Counted from the stretch's first letter, positions 21,532 through 31,285 are shown. The stretch is DNA of 64,000 bases from Cyclobacteriaceae bacterium (GCA_025808415.1 CP075525.1:3519501-3583500); one strand, 5' to 3'. Numbers and translations are program-made. Notes: a model not told the origin generated them from the sequence alone.

Positions 21532-22452
21532 ATGAGTAACCGCACCACTTACCTTCCCTACTTAGCCCTGGCAGCCGTGTGTATTATATGGGGCACCACC
21601 TACCTGGCTTTGCGAATTGCTGTTCAGCATTTTCCACCTTTTTTGTTTACGGCTATCCGGCAAACAATTGCCGGAGGACTGCTGATTGGGGTGGTAATGG
21701 TACTGGCCAAACCATTATGGCCTTCGCGCGATCACATTATCCGGCAAGCCATTGGTGGGTTTTTTATGATCTCGCTGGGTAACGGACTGGTAGCCTGGGC
21801 AGAGATGCACATACCGAGCGGCATTGCCGCCATCATCTGCTCCATTATGCCGGTAATGGTGATTCTTATTAACCTCTCCATCAATCGGGATGAACGGCCA
21901 ACCGTGCCCATCTTTTTGGGTGTAATGATTGGCCTGGTGGGTATTGTCATGATTTTTGGTGAACATGTTACCGAGTTTTCAAAAGCGGAATATTTATTGG
22001 GCATTTTGATGACCGTATTGGCTGTTTTGAGTTGGGCAGGCGGCAGCATCTGGATCAAAAAATACCCAAGCGATATAAATCCATTCATAAATGCCGGGCT
22101 TCAATTATTTTATGGCGGTTTGTTTCTTTTTCCGGTAAGCCTGGTGTTTGATGACCTTTCGCAAGTAAAATGGTCAGGCGAAGCATTCTATGCGTTGCTT
22201 TACCTCATCGCATTTGGTTCCATCATTGCGTATGCTTCGTACATGTACGCGTTGAAAAAATTACCGATGACCATCGTATCCCTCTATGCGTATGTAAACC
22301 CATTGGTGGCCGTGGTATTGGGCTGGTTAATACTGGATGAAAAACTCAATCTAAAAATATGGGTGGCTATACTCATTACCGTTGCCGGTATTTACATTGT
22401 TAACCGTGGTTACCAGTTACGGAATCTTTGGAAGGCACAATTTTCACGTTAG
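21532..22452 (+). CDS. EamA (DMT superfamily) transporter
   Basis: 306 aa from the ATG at 21532 (MSNRTTYLPYLALAAVCIIWGTTYLALR). A TTG at 21499 would add 11 residues and is less likely. Ten hydrophobic segments in two EamA repeats, with the WGTTYLA signature in TM1 and YASYMYALKKLPMTIVSLYAYVNPLVAVVLG in the second half. Probably exports an amino acid or related metabolite. It is divergent from the MocR regulator, which is its likely controller. Confidence 0.87.
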   Translation: MSNRTTYLPYLALAAVCIIWGTTYLALRIAVQHFPPFLFTAIRQTIAGGLLIGVVMVLAKPLWPSRDHIIRQAIGGFFMISLGNGLVAWAEMHIPSGIAAIICSIMPVMVILINLSINRDERPTVPIFLGVMIGLVGIVMIFGEHVTEFSKAEYLLGILMTVLAVLSWAGGSIWIKKYPSDINPFINAGLQLFYGGLFLFPVSLVFDDLSQVKWSGEAFYALLYLIAFGSIIAYASYMYALKKLPMTIVSLYAYVNPLVAVVLGWLILDEKLNLKIWVAILITVAGIYIVNRGYQLRNLWKAQFSR

Positions 22453-22506
22453 ACAAAAACCATTTTTCTACTTGATTGCGTAAGTTGTTTTCAATGATAT
22501 CGTCAT

Positions 22507-22974
22507 ATGGAGAGCATTATACTTGACATTACCGAATACAAACCTGAGCACCAGCCTTGGTTTGAACAATTCAACCGCTCATGGATTGAACACTATTTCT
22601 GGATGGAACCCATCGATGAACAGGTGTTGCGTTTTCCCGATGAACAAATCATAAAAAAGGGCGGAAGCATTCTAATGGCAACCTGTAATGGAGAACCAGC
22701 GGGTACGGTGGCCCTGAAATTTGTTGAGCAGGGTGTGTATGAATTCACTAAAATGGCAGTGGATGAAAAATTTCGCGGACTCAAAATAGGGAAGGCACTG
22801 GCACATGCCGCTATTGCTAAAGCCCAGGAGCTTGGTGCCCGTAAAATAATTTTATATTCCAATACAGTATTGACCACGGCCATTGCACTGTATCGTGCAT
22901 TAGGCTTTAAAGAAATTCCAGTGGATGGTGTGTACAAGCGCAGCAATATAAAAATGGAACTACAGCTTTCATGA
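22507..22974 (+). CDS. GNAT family N-acetyltransferase
   Basis: 155 aa. The acetyl-CoA binding region reads FTKMAVDEKFRGLKIGKALAHAAIAKAQELG, with the R/Q-x-x-G-x-A/G loop as RGLKIGKA, followed by the C-terminal LYRALGFKEIP typical of the family. The acceptor substrate is unknown. It starts 54 bases after the EamA transporter and might share its transcript. Confidence 0.88.
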   Translation: MESIILDITEYKPEHQPWFEQFNRSWIEHYFWMEPIDEQVLRFPDEQIIKKGGSILMATCNGEPAGTVALKFVEQGVYEFTKMAVDEKFRGLKIGKALAHAAIAKAQELGARKIILYSNTVLTTAIALYRALGFKEIPVDGVYKRSNIKMELQLS

Positions 22975-23077
22975 CCCGTTGGGTAAATGTGGTTTAGTAG
23001 TCACGCGCTTGGCCAGTTAATTCTCGTGTAGTGAAGATCAGTGAAATTATTTTTAACTTGAAAAAAAGAAAGAAACC

Positions 23078-24154
23078 ATGAGTTCACTTACCGCATCCAT
23101 TTCGGTGCAGCGCATTGCACAATCCAGCTTACCAAAAATTGATTTCAATAATCTTGAATTCGGTAAATACATAGCCGATCATATGTTGGTTGCGGATTAC
23201 AAGAAAGGACAGTGGCATGCCCCGGAAATAGTGCCCTACGGGGAACTGAAAATGAGCCCTGCTATACTCTCCCTACATTATGGCCAGGCGGTTTTTGAAG
23301 GCATGAAAGCATACAAAATGAAAGATGGTAACATTTCAATATTCCGGGTTGATAAGCATCACGAGCGCCTAAACAAATCATTGGCACGGATGTGCATGCC
23401 CGAAATACCAAACGATCTATTTGTGCACGGATTACATGCGCTTGTTAAAACCGATAACGATTGGGTTCCCTCAACCGAAGGCTCCTCCTTATATATACGA
23501 CCACTGGTATTTGCCAGTGAGGCCAGGCTCGGTGTAAAGGTTTCGGATGAATATAAATTTGTTATTATGACCAGCCCCGTAGGCCCTTACTACAGCAAAC
23601 CGCTGCGCGTAAAGGTTGAGGAACATTATGTTCGGGCGGCTGAAGGCGGAACTGGCTTTGCCAAATGTGCCGGCAATTATGGCGGTGCATTTTTACCTAC
23701 CCAACAGGCACGCACCCAGGGTTTTGACCAGGTGTTGTGGACTGATGCCAAAGAACACAACTACATTGACGAAGCCGGAACCATGAACGTAATGTTTGTA
23801 ATGAACGGAAAACTGGTTACCCCAAAATTAACATCGGCCATTTTGGATGGGGTTACACGCGATTCGATAATTACCCTTGCGCATGATTTAGGCTTGCCCA
23901 TGGAAGAGCGGAAGGTAAGTATTTCCGATTTGGCCGAAGGGTTTAACAACGGCACATTAACCGAAGCTTTCGGTGCTGGCACTGCAGCCGTTGTTGCACC
24001 CATCGCCACCATAAATATTCACGGCAAAGATTACCAACTTCCTGAAGTTACCGCAACCAGTTTTCAACAGCGGGTAAAGCAAAAACTATACAGCATACGC
24101 ATCGGTGCTGAGGCCGATGACCATCAATGGAATTATATTGTTCAAATACCATGA
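23078..24154 (+). CDS. ilvE: Branched-chain amino acid aminotransferase (long form)
   Basis: PLP class IV aminotransferase, 358 aa, that interconverts Val/Leu/Ile and their 2-oxo acids. SLHYGQAVFEGMKAY binds near the active site; the PLP lysine lies in GTGFAKCAGNYGG; DEAGTMNVMFV and LDGVTRDSI are further family marks. The length and N-terminus match the eukaryote-like type II BCAT, unlike the shorter enzyme at 61755. Its stop overlaps the next gene start (ATGA), so they are coupled. Confidence 0.92.
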   Translation: MSSLTASISVQRIAQSSLPKIDFNNLEFGKYIADHMLVADYKKGQWHAPEIVPYGELKMSPAILSLHYGQAVFEGMKAYKMKDGNISIFRVDKHHERLNKSLARMCMPEIPNDLFVHGLHALVKTDNDWVPSTEGSSLYIRPLVFASEARLGVKVSDEYKFVIMTSPVGPYYSKPLRVKVEEHYVRAAEGGTGFAKCAGNYGGAFLPTQQARTQGFDQVLWTDAKEHNYIDEAGTMNVMFVMNGKLVTPKLTSAILDGVTRDSIITLAHDLGLPMEERKVSISDLAEGFNNGTLTEAFGAGTAAVVAPIATINIHGKDYQLPEVTATSFQQRVKQKLYSIRIGAEADDHQWNYIVQIP

Positions 24155-24792
24155 GCGAATTTTCAAAAACTGAAAAAACAACCCTGACGCGTTTACCCAA
24201 ACGCGGTACATACGAAAAACAAACCATTTACACCATTTTAGACGAAGCACTTTTCTGTACGCTTGCCTTCGTTAAAGACAATGAACCTTTTCAAATCCCA
24301 ACAGGCTTTTGCCGGATGGGCGACAAACTTTACATCCATGGCTCGGTAGGGAGCCATTACATGCGTGAACTCGCTGACAAAAAATTACCGGTATGCATAA
24401 GTGTAACGCTGATGGACGGAATCGTTTTAGCCCGCTCGGCATTTCATCATTCCGTGAATTATCGTTCGGTGATTATTTTCAGCAAGGCTGAACGAGTAAA
24501 CCATGATGATGAAATCTATAAGGCTTTGGAAATATTCACCGACAAAATGCAACCCGGCCGCTGGGCCGACATTCGGCAACCCAACGAAAGTGAATGGAAA
24601 AAAACAATGGTGCTTGCCTTTGCCATTGAAGAAGCCTCAGCAAAAATCCGTGCAGGCGGGCCTAAAGACGATGAGGAAGATTACGATTTGGATATCTGGG
24701 CTGGTGTGGTACCCCTGGAAACCAAACGTACTGCGCCCGTTGCCGATCCGGTGCTGAAACCAGGAATTGCCTTGCCCGATTACCTGAGGTAA
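24151..24792 (+). CDS. Pyridoxamine 5'-phosphate oxidase-like flavin-binding protein
   Basis: 213 aa from the ATG that overlaps the ilvE stop; an upstream in-frame ATG at 24127 lies inside ilvE and is less likely. Split-barrel flavin reductase/NimA-like fold: TLTRLPKRGTYEKQTIYTILDEALFCTLAFV at the N-terminus, IPTGFCRMGDKLYIHGSVGSHYMREL and SAFHHSVNYRSVIIF in the middle. Members bind FMN or haem and the cellular role is rarely known. Coupling to ilvE may be only convenient. Confidence 0.82.
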   Translation: MSEFSKTEKTTLTRLPKRGTYEKQTIYTILDEALFCTLAFVKDNEPFQIPTGFCRMGDKLYIHGSVGSHYMRELADKKLPVCISVTLMDGIVLARSAFHHSVNYRSVIIFSKAERVNHDDEIYKALEIFTDKMQPGRWADIRQPNESEWKKTMVLAFAIEEASAKIRAGGPKDDEEDYDLDIWAGVVPLETKRTAPVADPVLKPGIALPDYLR

Positions 24793-24849
24793 AACAATCG
24801 CGATACCTTCGTGGCAAATTCTGAGTAATCTTAAAAATCGTCTTTTATC

Positions 24850-25896
24850 CTACTTCACCGTAAACCCAAACCCCAGCGTGAGCACGCGTCTGTCGCCAAC
24901 AAAGGAATAATCTCCGTTGAAGGTTATTGGCCCAAGTTTTAACCGTGTACCGGCCGTAAAGCGCATGCCTGACTTATTATAATTGAATGAGTATGGATTA
25001 CTTAGAATAAACGACTGTGGCAACGTTGCAAAATCACCAGTTGAATTAAAATATGAATCAACAGTATATGTACCGTTTATATCTACTGAAGTTTTGCCTG
25101 TTTCATACCCGGCAGCGCCATAAAATGAAATTATTTTAAAATCCTTGCCGATTAAAATTTGGCCTGTAAATCCACTGGTTGAAATTGCCCCCACCTGATC
25201 CGTACCGTCAAAGCCTCCACTCAAATCAACATCAATTGAATACTTGGTATAGCCAACAAATACGGACAGAAAAAACAGGTTTTCGTCAACTACTTTCAGG
25301 TGTTGCCTGATATCATGCATTATTCCAATGCCCCAACTTCCTACTTCAACCGAACTGATGGGAGTGCGCGGAGTAAACCGAACGCGCAAATCCGTATTTT
25401 TCAAAAATCCCAAACCCAATCCCATTTGAATATTGGGCAGGAAAAAAGCATCAATAAAATAAGCCGCTCCCGGCTCCGAACCTTCAGCCCCCTGAAAGAC
25501 AACACCATTGTTGGCTCCTCCTTCAATCCGATATAATGGCCACTCACCTTCATCTGCATAAAAGGTTGGGATTTGAGTTGTGTTGCCTGTTGTAGATCCC
25601 TGATAAGTAAGGCCGTTAGACAGTTGGGGTAAATCGAAGTACTTCTTTTCATTCGAAACAAAAACTGAATTAACTGTGATATTTAAATCAAATCCCCACT
25701 TCTTGTGTGTTTTAGCTGTGGTGTACCACCCATTGTTGGGAAGTATGCAAATGTCTTCACCAAGGGGTCGCAGGTAATTGTCAATCAAAACCTGGCCATC
25801 TGTTAAGCCCGCAGGAAAATATCGGGTAAGTTTATCCTGCGCACAAAGGGCTGACGTTATAAAAAGCATCACAGGCAAGAGAATGAGGGTTTTCAT
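24850..25896 (-). CDS. Outer-membrane beta-barrel protein (DUF6588-like)
   Basis: 348 aa with a signal peptide ending ALCAQ. Alternating aromatic beta strands run from residue 60 to the end, and the last strand is RVLTLGFGFTVK, typical of an outer-membrane barrel. The pattern of a short N-terminal part, a Gly-rich middle and a barrel resembles DUF6588 of Bacteroidota; function unknown. Divergent from the DUF1684 gene. Confidence 0.7.
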   Translation of the reverse strand: MKTLILLPVMLFITSALCAQDKLTRYFPAGLTDGQVLIDNYLRPLGEDICILPNNGWYTTAKTHKKWGFDLNITVNSVFVSNEKKYFDLPQLSNGLTYQGSTTGNTTQIPTFYADEGEWPLYRIEGGANNGVVFQGAEGSEPGAAYFIDAFFLPNIQMGLGLGFLKNTDLRVRFTPRTPISSVEVGSWGIGIMHDIRQHLKVVDENLFFLSVFVGYTKYSIDVDLSGGFDGTDQVGAISTSGFTGQILIGKDFKIISFYGAAGYETGKTSVDINGTYTVDSYFNSTGDFATLPQSFILSNPYSFNYNKSGMRFTAGTRLKLGPITFNGDYSFVGDRRVLTLGFGFTVK

Positions 25897-25913
25897 GGCG
25901 GTGGTATTTTTTT

Positions 25914-25998
25914 ATTGAAAGTACTTTCTGTACCCCCGTCACAAAACCCCATAAAGATGTAGTGTACCTTAAAGAGGATTACTATTTTTACTTTCAAT
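25914..25998. promoter_or_regulatory. Inverted repeat in a divergent intergenic region
   Basis: ATTGAAAGTA (25914-25923) and TACTTTCAAT (25989-25998) are perfect inverse copies 65 bases apart in the 139-base gap between two divergent genes. The left arm also forms the palindrome GAAAGTACTTTC (25917-25928). It may be a pair of regulator sites; no regulator is indicated. Confidence 0.3.
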
Positions 25999-26035
25999 CG
26001 ATTCCTGAAAAATAAACAGCTTCAAAAAAATCAAT

Positions 26036-26644
26036 ATGAGAATCCTGTATCTTCTCTTGTGTTGCACGGTGGCACTGGCACAGCCTAAACCTGAAACCGC
26101 GCTTGCCGAAATACAAACCTTTCAGGAAGAACTAAACCGCGAATACAAAGACAAAAAGAAATCGCCCTTGCTGCCCGAGGACCTGAAGAAATTCAAGAAA
26201 CACCAATTCTTCCCGATTGACCTGAAGTACCGTGTAACCGCCCAACTTACCCTTACACCAGAAACCAATTTTATGCCGATGAAAGCCACGCAAGCCTACA
26301 TGCAGGATTACCGTGTGTATGGTATTGCTAAGTTTTCGATTGACGGAGAGTCGTTTACATTGCCCGTGTACCAATCCAAAAACCTGCTGCATAATCCGAA
26401 GTATGTCGGTTATTTGTTCTTGCCCTTTACCGACCTGACTAATGGTAAAGAAACCTACGGAGGAGGGCGATACCTGAATTTGCGTGCGCCAACCGAAGGC
26501 AACGAACTGGTTATTGATTTCAACAAGGCATACTCACCCTATTGCGCCTACAACCCACGCTACTCCTGCCCTATTGTGCCCGAACAAAATCATCTACCCA
26601 TAGCCATACCGGCTGGTGTAAAATACGTAGCCAAAAAGAAATGA
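26036..26644 (+). CDS. DUF1684 family secreted protein
   Basis: 202 aa with a short signal peptide (MRILYLLLCCTVALAQ). Conserved DUF1684 features: YRVYGIAKFSIDGESFTLPVY, YLFLPFTDLTNGKETYGGGRYL and DFNKAYSPYCAYNPRYSCP, including the paired cysteines, then PEQNHLPIAIPAG. Function unknown. Convergent with the ABC export genes, 8 bases apart. Confidence 0.85.
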   Translation: MRILYLLLCCTVALAQPKPETALAEIQTFQEELNREYKDKKKSPLLPEDLKKFKKHQFFPIDLKYRVTAQLTLTPETNFMPMKATQAYMQDYRVYGIAKFSIDGESFTLPVYQSKNLLHNPKYVGYLFLPFTDLTNGKETYGGGRYLNLRAPTEGNELVIDFNKAYSPYCAYNPRYSCPIVPEQNHLPIAIPAGVKYVAKKK

Positions 26645-26652
26645 TTTCGCCC

Positions 26653-27327
26653 CTACACGATTTTTCCATCGCTCATTTCCACTACGCGGTCAGACTTGCG
26701 GGCAAATTCTTCATCGTGCGTAACGGCAATAATGGTTTGTTTATAGGTGTGCGTTAGTTCTGTAAGAATATCAAAAACCAATTGGGTATTGTAGCTGTCC
26801 AAGTTGCCGGTTGGTTCATCGCCCATAATAATATCCGGATCGTTAATAAGCGCCCGTGCAATGGCTACGCGTTGTTGTTGTCCGCCCGATAGTTTACTGG
26901 TTGCTTTTAAAGCCTGATCCTTTACCCCCAATATGGCAAGCTTCTCGTACGCACGTTCCTCCACCTCTTTTCTTGAATAGCGGTGGCGTTTTAAGGCCGG
27001 TATCATCACATTCTGTAAGGCCGTGAACTCCGGCAACAAATAATGAAACTGAAAAACAAAACCGATGTGCTTATTTCGAAAATCGGCCAGAAAATTCTGA
27101 TCCTTACCCGTCAAGCGCTCACCGGCAATTTCAAGTTCACCTTCATAATTTGTATCCATGGTGGAGAGTACATACATCAGGGTTGACTTTCCGCAGCCTG
27201 ATTTACCCACCAACGATAAAAACTCACCGTGCTTAATTTCCAGGTTTATGTTGTTCAGCACCTTGAATTTCTCAGGCTCATAGAAATACTTGGTTATGCC
27301 TTTGGTTTTTAATACGTACTCCATCAC
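26653..27327 (-). CDS. ABC transporter ATP-binding protein (LolD/MacB type)
   Basis: 224 aa. Walker [10 protein letters not shown], signature LSGGQQQR, Walker [15 protein letters not shown], and the H-loop histidine in VTHDEEFA. The MacB/LolD subfamily energises mechanotransmission of periplasmic substrates rather than classic import. The ATG shares one base with the permease stop (TGATG), so the two are coupled. Third gene of the adaptor-permease-ATPase operon. Confidence 0.92.
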   Translation of the reverse strand: MMEYVLKTKGITKYFYEPEKFKVLNNINLEIKHGEFLSLVGKSGCGKSTLMYVLSTMDTNYEGELEIAGERLTGKDQNFLADFRNKHIGFVFQFHYLLPEFTALQNVMIPALKRHRYSRKEVEERAYEKLAILGVKDQALKATSKLSGGQQQRVAIARALINDPDIIMGDEPTGNLDSYNTQLVFDILTELTHTYKQTIIAVTHDEEFARKSDRVVEMSDGKIV

Positions 27328-28574
27328 TATTGCCCCCGTATAATTTCTATTGGATCAATTTTAGCCGCCTTACGCGAAGGCATGTAGCCGGCAAAAGCTG
27401 TGGTGAGCACACCAAACACAATGCCTGTGATATAATACTTAGCATCAAAATTTACCGGAAAATGATCGAGGCTTATCATATCGCCTCCATCAAACGGTGC
27501 TTTGGAAATCAGGTAAGAGAGTATATAACCGATGCACAGTCCCAAAATACTTCCTATAAATCCAATAACCAGCGACTGGATCATAAAAATCAATCGCACA
27601 TCAATTCCTGAAAAACCCATTGCTTTTAATATGGCAATGTCTTTCATTTTATTGATGATCGTCATGTTAAGGATATTATAAATTCCAAAACCGGCAACAA
27701 TGAGCAGCGTTATGGAAACCGAGTACGTAATGATGTTGCGGATTACCACACCCGTTAAAAAAGTTGCGTTGGCCGTTTCCCAATCTTCAGCTTTGTAACC
27801 AACCATAGCCTGGAATTCCGGGGCTATGGCTTTGGCCTGATGCAAATCAACTAGTTTGATGTTGATATCCGTAATGTAGGTATGATCTTGCTGAAGGATG
27901 GTTTGCACGGTGGAGATGTTGGCATAGCTTCGAACATTATCTATTGTTCCTATGCCGATCTGAAATAGTCCGACAATCTTTAACGGCATGGTATGGCCTT
28001 GCGGTGTGGTGATTACAATACGATCTCCCACTTTTATGTTCATCTTGCGCGCTATCCCTGTTCCGATAATAATACCATCGTTATTGGTGAGAAGATCTTC
28101 TATACGACCGGCTTTCATTTTTGATCGCAAATCAAAAAGCTTATCCTCCTCAAGTATATCTACACCGGCAATGGAACCTGGCAATTCAACCGGCCCATAG
28201 TTATAAAAAACCTGCGAAGAAAGTGTTGGTGCAACTCCCAGTACGCGAGGATCGCGCCTGATCATGTCTGTAATTTGGAGAGCATTCCGCAACTTGGCCG
28301 TTTCCTTTTTGGGCTTTTGATGATACACTACATTTAAACCCTGTTGATTTATCTGATCGAGGATAGATGGGCGGCTTTCCGTAATATCGTTGTAAATATG
28401 AATATCGGGCGAGGAAGTCATAGTAAGTTCCTCGGTGAAATCATTAAGCCCCGTCATTAAACTTACCAGCGCGATAAACATGCCAATACCAAACGTAACA
28501 CCCAACATAGCCACAATGGTTTGCTTAGGTTTGGCCAGCAAATGTGTTTTGGCTATATCAATTACCAGCCTCAT
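27327..28574 (-). CDS. ABC transporter permease (FtsX/MacB type)
   Basis: 415 aa: one N-terminal transmembrane helix, a large periplasmic domain (residues about 45-270) and three C-terminal helices with the FtsX signature (MTIINKMKDIAILKAMGFSG; YMPSRKAAKIDPIEIIRG). Works with the ATPase and the adaptor in tripartite-like export or lipoprotein release. It starts 4 bases after the adaptor stop. Confidence 0.9.
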   Translation of the reverse strand: MRLVIDIAKTHLLAKPKQTIVAMLGVTFGIGMFIALVSLMTGLNDFTEELTMTSSPDIHIYNDITESRPSILDQINQQGLNVVYHQKPKKETAKLRNALQITDMIRRDPRVLGVAPTLSSQVFYNYGPVELPGSIAGVDILEEDKLFDLRSKMKAGRIEDLLTNNDGIIIGTGIARKMNIKVGDRIVITTPQGHTMPLKIVGLFQIGIGTIDNVRSYANISTVQTILQQDHTYITDINIKLVDLHQAKAIAPEFQAMVGYKAEDWETANATFLTGVVIRNIITYSVSITLLIVAGFGIYNILNMTIINKMKDIAILKAMGFSGIDVRLIFMIQSLVIGFIGSILGLCIGYILSYLISKAPFDGGDMISLDHFPVNFDAKYYITGIVFGVLTTAFAGYMPSRKAAKIDPIEIIRGQ

Positions 28575-28578
28575 TTGC

Positions 28579-29691
28579 TCAGGGTTTAATCTTAATCAGG
28601 CTCGAAGCGGTTAACCCTTCCAACACTTCAATTTCATCGAGTGTTTCAATACCTTTTATGATTTTAACCCTTTGCTGCCCCGAAGAAGTTTTTACAATAA
28701 CTGAGTCACCCGGAAGTAAAGCAGCTTTTGGTATAACAAGGGCCTGGTCGGTTTTACGGATAACAATATTTGCTTCCAGGGCCAGGCCGGAAAACCCGCC
28801 TGGTAATTTTTCCCTGAGTTTTGCATCCGCCCGGAAAGATTGCTGCCGACCATCTACCAGGGGATAGATGCGGGTAATTTCTGCATTAAAAATTTGCTGT
28901 GGGTAGGCATCAATCTTTACCAGCACAGGTTGCCCCTCACGCACTCGCTGAATGTCCAACTCATCAATATTCAATTGAAGATAATACGCATCTGCACTCC
29001 CCACTACAGCAATTACTTCCGTTCGCCTGATGAGTTCACCCTGCTCTTTAAAGGTACGGTACACCGTTCCATCTACCTGGCTGCGTATGGTATACCGGGC
29101 AGATTCATCGCGCGCTATACGATATTGGTTTTCAGCGTTACGCAGCTCAGTATTCAATTGATTGATGGTTTTTTTTAGCCGGCTATCGGCCAATAAAAAA
29201 TCATTTCTTGAATTTTCATACGCTAATCGGCTGCGGTCATACTCGGCACGCGAGGTTGCATTTTGCGCCATCATGTTACTGAAGCGTACAAAATTTACCG
29301 AATCGAATTGCATTTTGCTTTTGGCGCTGGAAACCGCTGCCCTTAGTTCGGTAAACACCGGTGAATCATGCTGTGCATTTTCACGGGCAAGCTCATAGTT
29401 TTCCCTGGCAATGCGGTAACGGGCATTTTGCTGATCGGCTTCGATAATAAAAAGAACATCGCCCTTCTTTACGGCATCCCCGTCTTTAACCTGTCGCGCT
29501 GTAATATACCCATCAACCTGTGCAAAAACCTGGTACTCATTTTCCGAAACAACATAACCTGAGGCGTACACAGCTTCCATCAGAGGCTTTTCAACCGGGC
29601 TTGAAAATTCACCGTTTGTAGAACAGGATACAATAACGGTTAAAAGTATGAAACTGAATGAGATTACCTGGTGCATAGCAGTGTGGTTCAC
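28579..29691 (-). CDS. Periplasmic adaptor (HlyD/RND-MFP type) lipoprotein
   Basis: 370 aa, lipoprotein-like signal with the lipobox VIVSC. Lipoyl half-motifs flank a coiled coil: DGYITARQVKDGDAVKKGDVLF near residue 50, then a long helical hairpin (about 75-200), then YTIRSQVDGTVYRTFKEQGE. A beta-barrel and a membrane-proximal domain follow. It links the permease to an outer-membrane factor, which is not present here. First gene of the operon, just downstream of the Rrf2 regulator. Confidence 0.88.
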   Translation of the reverse strand: MNHTAMHQVISFSFILLTVIVSCSTNGEFSSPVEKPLMEAVYASGYVVSENEYQVFAQVDGYITARQVKDGDAVKKGDVLFIIEADQQNARYRIARENYELARENAQHDSPVFTELRAAVSSAKSKMQFDSVNFVRFSNMMAQNATSRAEYDRSRLAYENSRNDFLLADSRLKKTINQLNTELRNAENQYRIARDESARYTIRSQVDGTVYRTFKEQGELIRRTEVIAVVGSADAYYLQLNIDELDIQRVREGQPVLVKIDAYPQQIFNAEITRIYPLVDGRQQSFRADAKLREKLPGGFSGLALEANIVIRKTDQALVIPKAALLPGDSVIVKTSSGQQRVKIIKGIETLDEIEVLEGLTASSLIKIKP

Positions 29692-29738
29692 AGGTGAATA
29701 CGTTAGGAGCAGGCTTTTTGTTCAACAAACACACGCAA

Positions 29739-30176
29739 TCATTTTCGGGCGGCAACCAATTTAAGCTCGCGTTTCACCAATTTATCCAAGGTATCTTTTT
29801 TCAACATCTCTACGGTAGCGTTACGCACCTCCAAAAATGCAAAACGAATGGCACAGGTTTCCTCATCTGCACATTCATCGCAAGGCTCGTAATATTTGTA
29901 GGTGGCACAGGGTACTGCAGCAATGGCTCCATCAAATAGGCGCACTACTTCGGCCAGGTTAACCTCGCGGGTCTTTCGCCTTAAAATGTACCCGCCCCCC
30001 TTACCTTGCTTGCTGCCTAAAATCCCTGCCCGTTTTAAATCAAGGAGAATGCCTTCCAAAAATTTTTTTGGGATATGGCACGCATCGGCAATATCCTTGA
30101 TGAGAAATTTCTCATCAGGTTTTTTGGCCATGTGTACCAGTGCATGTATGGCGTACTTACATTTTTTCGATAGCAT
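29739..30176 (-). CDS. Rrf2 family transcriptional regulator
   Basis: 145 aa from the ATG at 30176; a longer frame to 30275 would run across tRNA-Thr and is rejected. N-terminal winged helix MLSKKCKYAIHALVHMAKKP, recognition region IPKKFLEGILLDLKRAGILGSKQGKGGGY. The loop AVPCATYKYYEPCDECADEETCAI has four cysteines, which suggests an iron-sulfur cluster as in IscR/NsrR-type members. It precedes the adaptor-permease-ATPase operon by 47 bases and probably controls it or itself. Confidence 0.9.
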   Translation of the reverse strand: MLSKKCKYAIHALVHMAKKPDEKFLIKDIADACHIPKKFLEGILLDLKRAGILGSKQGKGGGYILRRKTREVNLAEVVRLFDGAIAAVPCATYKYYEPCDECADEETCAIRFAFLEVRNATVEMLKKDTLDKLVKRELKLVAARK

Positions 30177-30218
30177 GAAAGCACAAGTTATATTTTTTCT
30201 TTTCAAATTAGCATACCG

Positions 30219-30290
30219 GCCGAAGTAGCTCAGGGGTAGAGCAGCTGTTTCGTAAACAGCAGGTCGTGAGTTCAAATCTCATCTTCGGCT
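30219..30290 (+). tRNA. tRNA-Thr (CGT)
   Basis: Acceptor arms GCCGAAG and CTTCGGC pair fully. The anticodon arm is GCTGT-TTCGTAA-ACAGC with anticodon CGT. The D-arm AGCTCAGGGGTAGAGC and the T-loop TTCAAAT are standard. The 3' CCA is not encoded. It is divergent from the Rrf2 gene. Confidence 0.95.
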
Positions 30291-30385
30291 CACTTAAACT
30301 CCTGGTTATACTGGAGCAACCCGCTGAAGGGAGCCGCTAATCATTTTTTTATACCTGAATCCCATATTCATTCTATCTTTACCGC

Positions 30386-30763
30386 ATGGTTAAACTCCTG
30401 TTTATAGCCTTGGGAGGTGCATTAGGTTCATTAGCACGATACGGTGCCTCAGGGCTTGCACATCAAAAATACAATGGGGTATTTCCGGTAGGCACGCTTA
30501 CTGTTAATCTTGTTGGATCGTTCCTGATTGGTTTGCTGTGGGGCCTTGCTGAAAACTCAACCCTTAACCCTAACGTCCGAACGTTTTTGTTTGTGGGTAT
30601 ATTAGGTGGCTTTACAACATTTTCAACATTTTCATTGGAAACAATTAACCTTTTACGCGATGGTGAATTTAAGCTTGCATTGGTTAATGTTTTGCTCAAT
30701 AACCTTGTTGGAATTGTACTGGCCTTTGTTGGCTTAATGCTGGCTAAAAATATAAACACATGA
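30386..30763 (+). CDS. crcB: Fluoride channel CrcB/Fluc
   Basis: 125 aa, four membrane helices, dual-topology fluoride exporter. Family motifs: GGALGSLARYGASGL in TM1, GTLTVNLVGSFLIGLLWG with the conserved Asn, and GFTTFSTFSLE in TM3, whose Phe/Thr residues line the fluoride path. A single copy acts as a homodimer. It overlaps the DUF190 gene by four bases. I could not match the upstream region to a fluoride riboswitch. Confidence 0.94.
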   Translation: MVKLLFIALGGALGSLARYGASGLAHQKYNGVFPVGTLTVNLVGSFLIGLLWGLAENSTLNPNVRTFLFVGILGGFTTFSTFSLETINLLRDGEFKLALVNVLLNNLVGIVLAFVGLMLAKNINT

Positions 30764-31098
30764 ACCTTTCAGAAAATGGCGTGATCCTGCGCATTTACAT
30801 TGGCGAGTCAGACAAACTTGGTGGCAAACCACTTTACGAGGCGATTGTACTGAAAGCACGCGAACTAAATCTTGCAGGGGCAACCGTTGTGCGCGGCATC
30901 ATGGGCTTTGGTGCGGCAAGCCGAATCCATACAGTAAAAGTCCTGCGCCTTTCGGAAGACCTGCCCCTGATAATCGAAATCATTGACACGGAAGAAAACA
31001 TCCGAAAAATAATGCCCTTTTTGGATGAAGTTGTTAAAGAAGGTTTGATTACCCTGGAAGAACTTACCGTGATTAAATACCGGCACAATAAATCCTGA
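30760..31098 (+). CDS. DUF190 domain protein
   Basis: 112 aa. Starts in ATGA overlap with crcB. DUF190 traits: LRIYIGESDKLGGKPLYEAIVLKARELNLAGATVVRGIMGFG and LPLIIEIIDTEENI, a PII-like ferredoxin fold. DUF190 genes are very often paired with crcB, so a role in fluoride resistance (sensor or channel partner) is an inference from context. Confidence 0.9.
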   Translation: MNLSENGVILRIYIGESDKLGGKPLYEAIVLKARELNLAGATVVRGIMGFGAASRIHTVKVLRLSEDLPLIIEIIDTEENIRKIMPFLDEVVKEGLITLEELTVIKYRHNKS

Positions 31099-31285
31099 AA
31101 AGAGAAGCTTAGTGAGTAGTGGTGCTTTATGAAGTGATTGCTCTTGCCACTAAAAGACTAAGTCAAAAATAACTTAAGACATTTGATTCATCCGAAACTA
31201 TTATCAGGCTGGGCTTGTCGAAGTCAATTCAGGTTTCGTAAGGCTCAACCTGACAAACAAGTTCCTTTTTGAGATTCTGGTAGTT

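Noticed and set aside
30291..30385. Fluoride riboswitch before crcB
   Set aside because: The GATG and CTAC landmarks and the pseudoknot arms of the motif could not be found.
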